NCBI GenBank assembly: GCA_016209805.1
Contig: JACQVJ010000287.1
Location: 1 to 7,196, forward strand
Length of the DNA stretch: 7,196 nucleotides
Source: Ignavibacteriota bacterium
GTDB lineage: Bacteria; Bacteroidota; Ignavibacteria; UBA10030; UBA6906
Reading direction: 5' to 3'
This document shows positions 5,872 through 7,196 of the stretch, piece by piece. A model generated the notes under the pieces. That model had not been told where the DNA came from, searched no databases, and saw nothing but the letters and a program-made list of their open reading frames with translations. The position numbers and the translations under genes are program-made. Position 1 is the first letter of the stretch, and each line of letters opens with the position of its first letter.

Positions 5872-7196
5872 ATGACGAGGATTGAACTTACTCTTATCGA
5901 TTGGCTCATCATCGCGATCTACTTTGCTTTCGTGATTGGCGTGGGGTTCTATCTGAAACGCTACATGAAGAGCCAGGAGGATTTCTTCCTTGCAGGAAGG
6001 AAGAACAGCTCGTGGGTGGCGGGTCTTGCATTTCTCTCCGCCAATCTTGGCGCTCTTGAGTTGCTTGGCATGACGGGTAACACTTTCAAGTACGGAATGT
6101 ATGTTGCCCACTTCTACTGGGTGGGCGCTGTGCCAGCGATGCTCTTCCTCGGCATCTACATGATGCCCTTCTACTACAGCGGCCGTATCAAGTCAGTCCC
6201 CGGTTACCTCAAACTTCGCTTCGATGAGCGCACGCGGGTTCTGAACGGCATCGCGTTTGCCGTCATGACACTTCTTGTTTCCGGCATCAACCTGTATGCG
6301 ATGGCACTTGTGCTGCATACATTCCTTGGTTGGAACTGGGACGTGAGCATGTGGGTGTCGGCCGTGACAGTCGCAGTATACGTTTCGCTCAGTGGACTCA
6401 TGTCGGCCATCTTCACAGAGATCATTCAGTTCTTCCTTATCTGGTTCGGGCTCTTTCTTGTTTCGATTCTCGGCATCATCGAAATCGGAAGCCTCCAGGA
6501 AGTGTTCCAACGTATCCCAGAAGCATACGGCACGCTCTGGTCAACCTCCGCCGACCCGTCGCAAAACGGTATGATGGTCTCCTGGGCCGGCATTGTGCTG
6601 GGTCTTGGCTTCGTGCTGTCGTTCGGTTATTGGACAACGGATTTCCTGGTCGTCCAGCGGGCATTCTCGGCAAAGGACCTCCGTTCCGCGCGCATGACCC
6701 CCGTGCTGGCGTCGTTCTTCAAGATGGCAGTGCCGTTTATTGTCATCGTGGCGGGGTTGATTGCACTTATTCTGGCGAGCGATCCGAAGAGCGGATTCGC
6801 ATTGCTGCATGACGGGGGTCAGGTAAACTACGACTCGGCTCTCCCGATGTTGATTGCTCGCTACTACCCCAGCGGACTCGTCGGCCTTGGCGTAACAGCG
6901 TTGCTCGCCGGCTTCATGGCCGGGCAGGCAGGCAACATCAGCGCCTTCAACACAGTTTGGACGTACGACATTTATCAATCCGTCATCAATAAAACGGCCT
7001 CTGACGCTCATCTGTTGTGGATGGGGCGGACGGCTACCGTTGCCGGTATCCTGATCAGCGTGGTCACTGCGTATTGGGCGAAGAGCTTCCCAAGCATCAT
7101 GGACTATATGCAGGCGATCTTCTCCTGGGTGAACGCTCCACTCTTCGCCACGATGTTGCTCGGCATGTTCGTCCGGTGGATCACTCCGGCCGGTGC
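5872..7196 (+). CDS. Sodium:solute symporter (SSS family), 3' partial
   Basis: The frame opens at the ATG at 5872 and runs off the right edge after 441 complete codons with no stop; SSS proteins are usually 480-650 residues. It is highly hydrophobic with about a dozen membrane segments. The first is near residues 9-28, followed by the family hallmark EDFFLAGR (36-43), SANLGALELLGMTG (56-69), the SVPGYLKLRF loop (108-117), YWTTDFLVVQR (253-263) and TALLAGFMAGQAGN (342-355). It should import a solute, plausibly a sugar given the epimerase, repressor and hydrolase beside it, using a cation gradient across the inner membrane. It starts one base after the epimerase stop and has no evident ribosome binding site, so it is probably translationally coupled. 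Compared with the Vibrio sugar symporter vSGLT, several sugar- and sodium-site residues appear changed, so neither substrate nor ion is assured. Confidence 0.9.
   Translation, partial: MTRIELTLIDWLIIAIYFAFVIGVGFYLKRYMKSQEDFFLAGRKNSSWVAGLAFLSANLGALELLGMTGNTFKYGMYVAHFYWVGAVPAMLFLGIYMMPFYYSGRIKSVPGYLKLRFDERTRVLNGIAFAVMTLLVSGINLYAMALVLHTFLGWNWDVSMWVSAVTVAVYVSLSGLMSAIFTEIIQFFLIWFGLFLVSILGIIEIGSLQEVFQRIPEAYGTLWSTSADPSQNGMMVSWAGIVLGLGFVLSFGYWTTDFLVVQRAFSAKDLRSARMTPVLASFFKMAVPFIVIVAGLIALILASDPKSGFALLHDGGQVNYDSALPMLIARYYPSGLVGLGVTALLAGFMAGQAGNISAFNTVWTYDIYQSVINKTASDAHLLWMGRTATVAGILISVVTAYWAKSFPSIMDYMQAIFSWVNAPLFATMLLGMFVRWITPAG

Noticed and set aside
6330..6812. 160-codon plus-strand frame inside the symporter
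   Set aside because: The symporter frame is continuous here with family motifs; this shifted frame is Arg/His/Gly-rich and non-membrane-like.
6541..7011. 156-codon minus-strand frame inside the symporter
   Set aside because: It is antisense to the symporter, with a charged, His/Arg-rich translation and no known motifs.
1..7196. CRISPR array, tRNA/rRNA, insertion sequence or phage elements
   Set aside because: No regularly spaced repeats, cloverleaf-like segments, transposase motifs or terminal inverted repeats were seen on either strand; the window is almost wholly coding.

Overview
The window is a compact carbohydrate-use locus from a bacterium of moderate GC content (roughly 50-55% by eye). 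All genes lie on the plus strand and are tightly packed. A near-consensus housekeeping-type promoter, a LacI-family repressor with a CpG-centred operator and a possible lipoprotein signal fit a Gram-negative-like environmental bacterium. The promoter is not the Bacteroidia type. I cannot assign a phylum from the sequence alone.

Positions 1-2412 hold the 3' part of a large glycoside hydrolase of the amylo-alpha-1,6-glucosidase / glycogen-debranching-like (alpha/alpha)6-barrel group; its start lies upstream of the window. Four bases later comes a complete LacI-family repressor (2417-3457). The only substantial non-coding stretch (3458-3633) holds a strong predicted promoter (TTGACT, 17-bp spacer, TAAAAT) followed at once by a perfect 18-bp palindrome, AATGTTAGCGCTAACATT, a classic LacI-family operator placed to block transcription start. 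About 130 bases of leader precede a second gene cluster.

That cluster comprises an exported creatinase/prolidase-fold (M24-like) protein that lacks most of the usual metal ligands (3634-4872), an aldose-1-epimerase-like protein (4878-5870) and a sodium:solute symporter (5872 to the right edge, truncated). The intergenic gaps of 5 and 1 bases indicate one transcript with probable translational coupling.

The simplest model is that the repressor senses a sugar or sugar derivative and releases the promoter at about 3465-3493. The symporter then imports the sugar, the epimerase equilibrates its anomers and the hydrolase trims glycosides. The role of the M24-like protein is the real unknown. The substrate cannot be read from the sequence. 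The most interesting points are this apparently metal-free M24-like protein inside a sugar operon, the clear promoter/operator module, and a symporter whose predicted sodium-site serines appear replaced.
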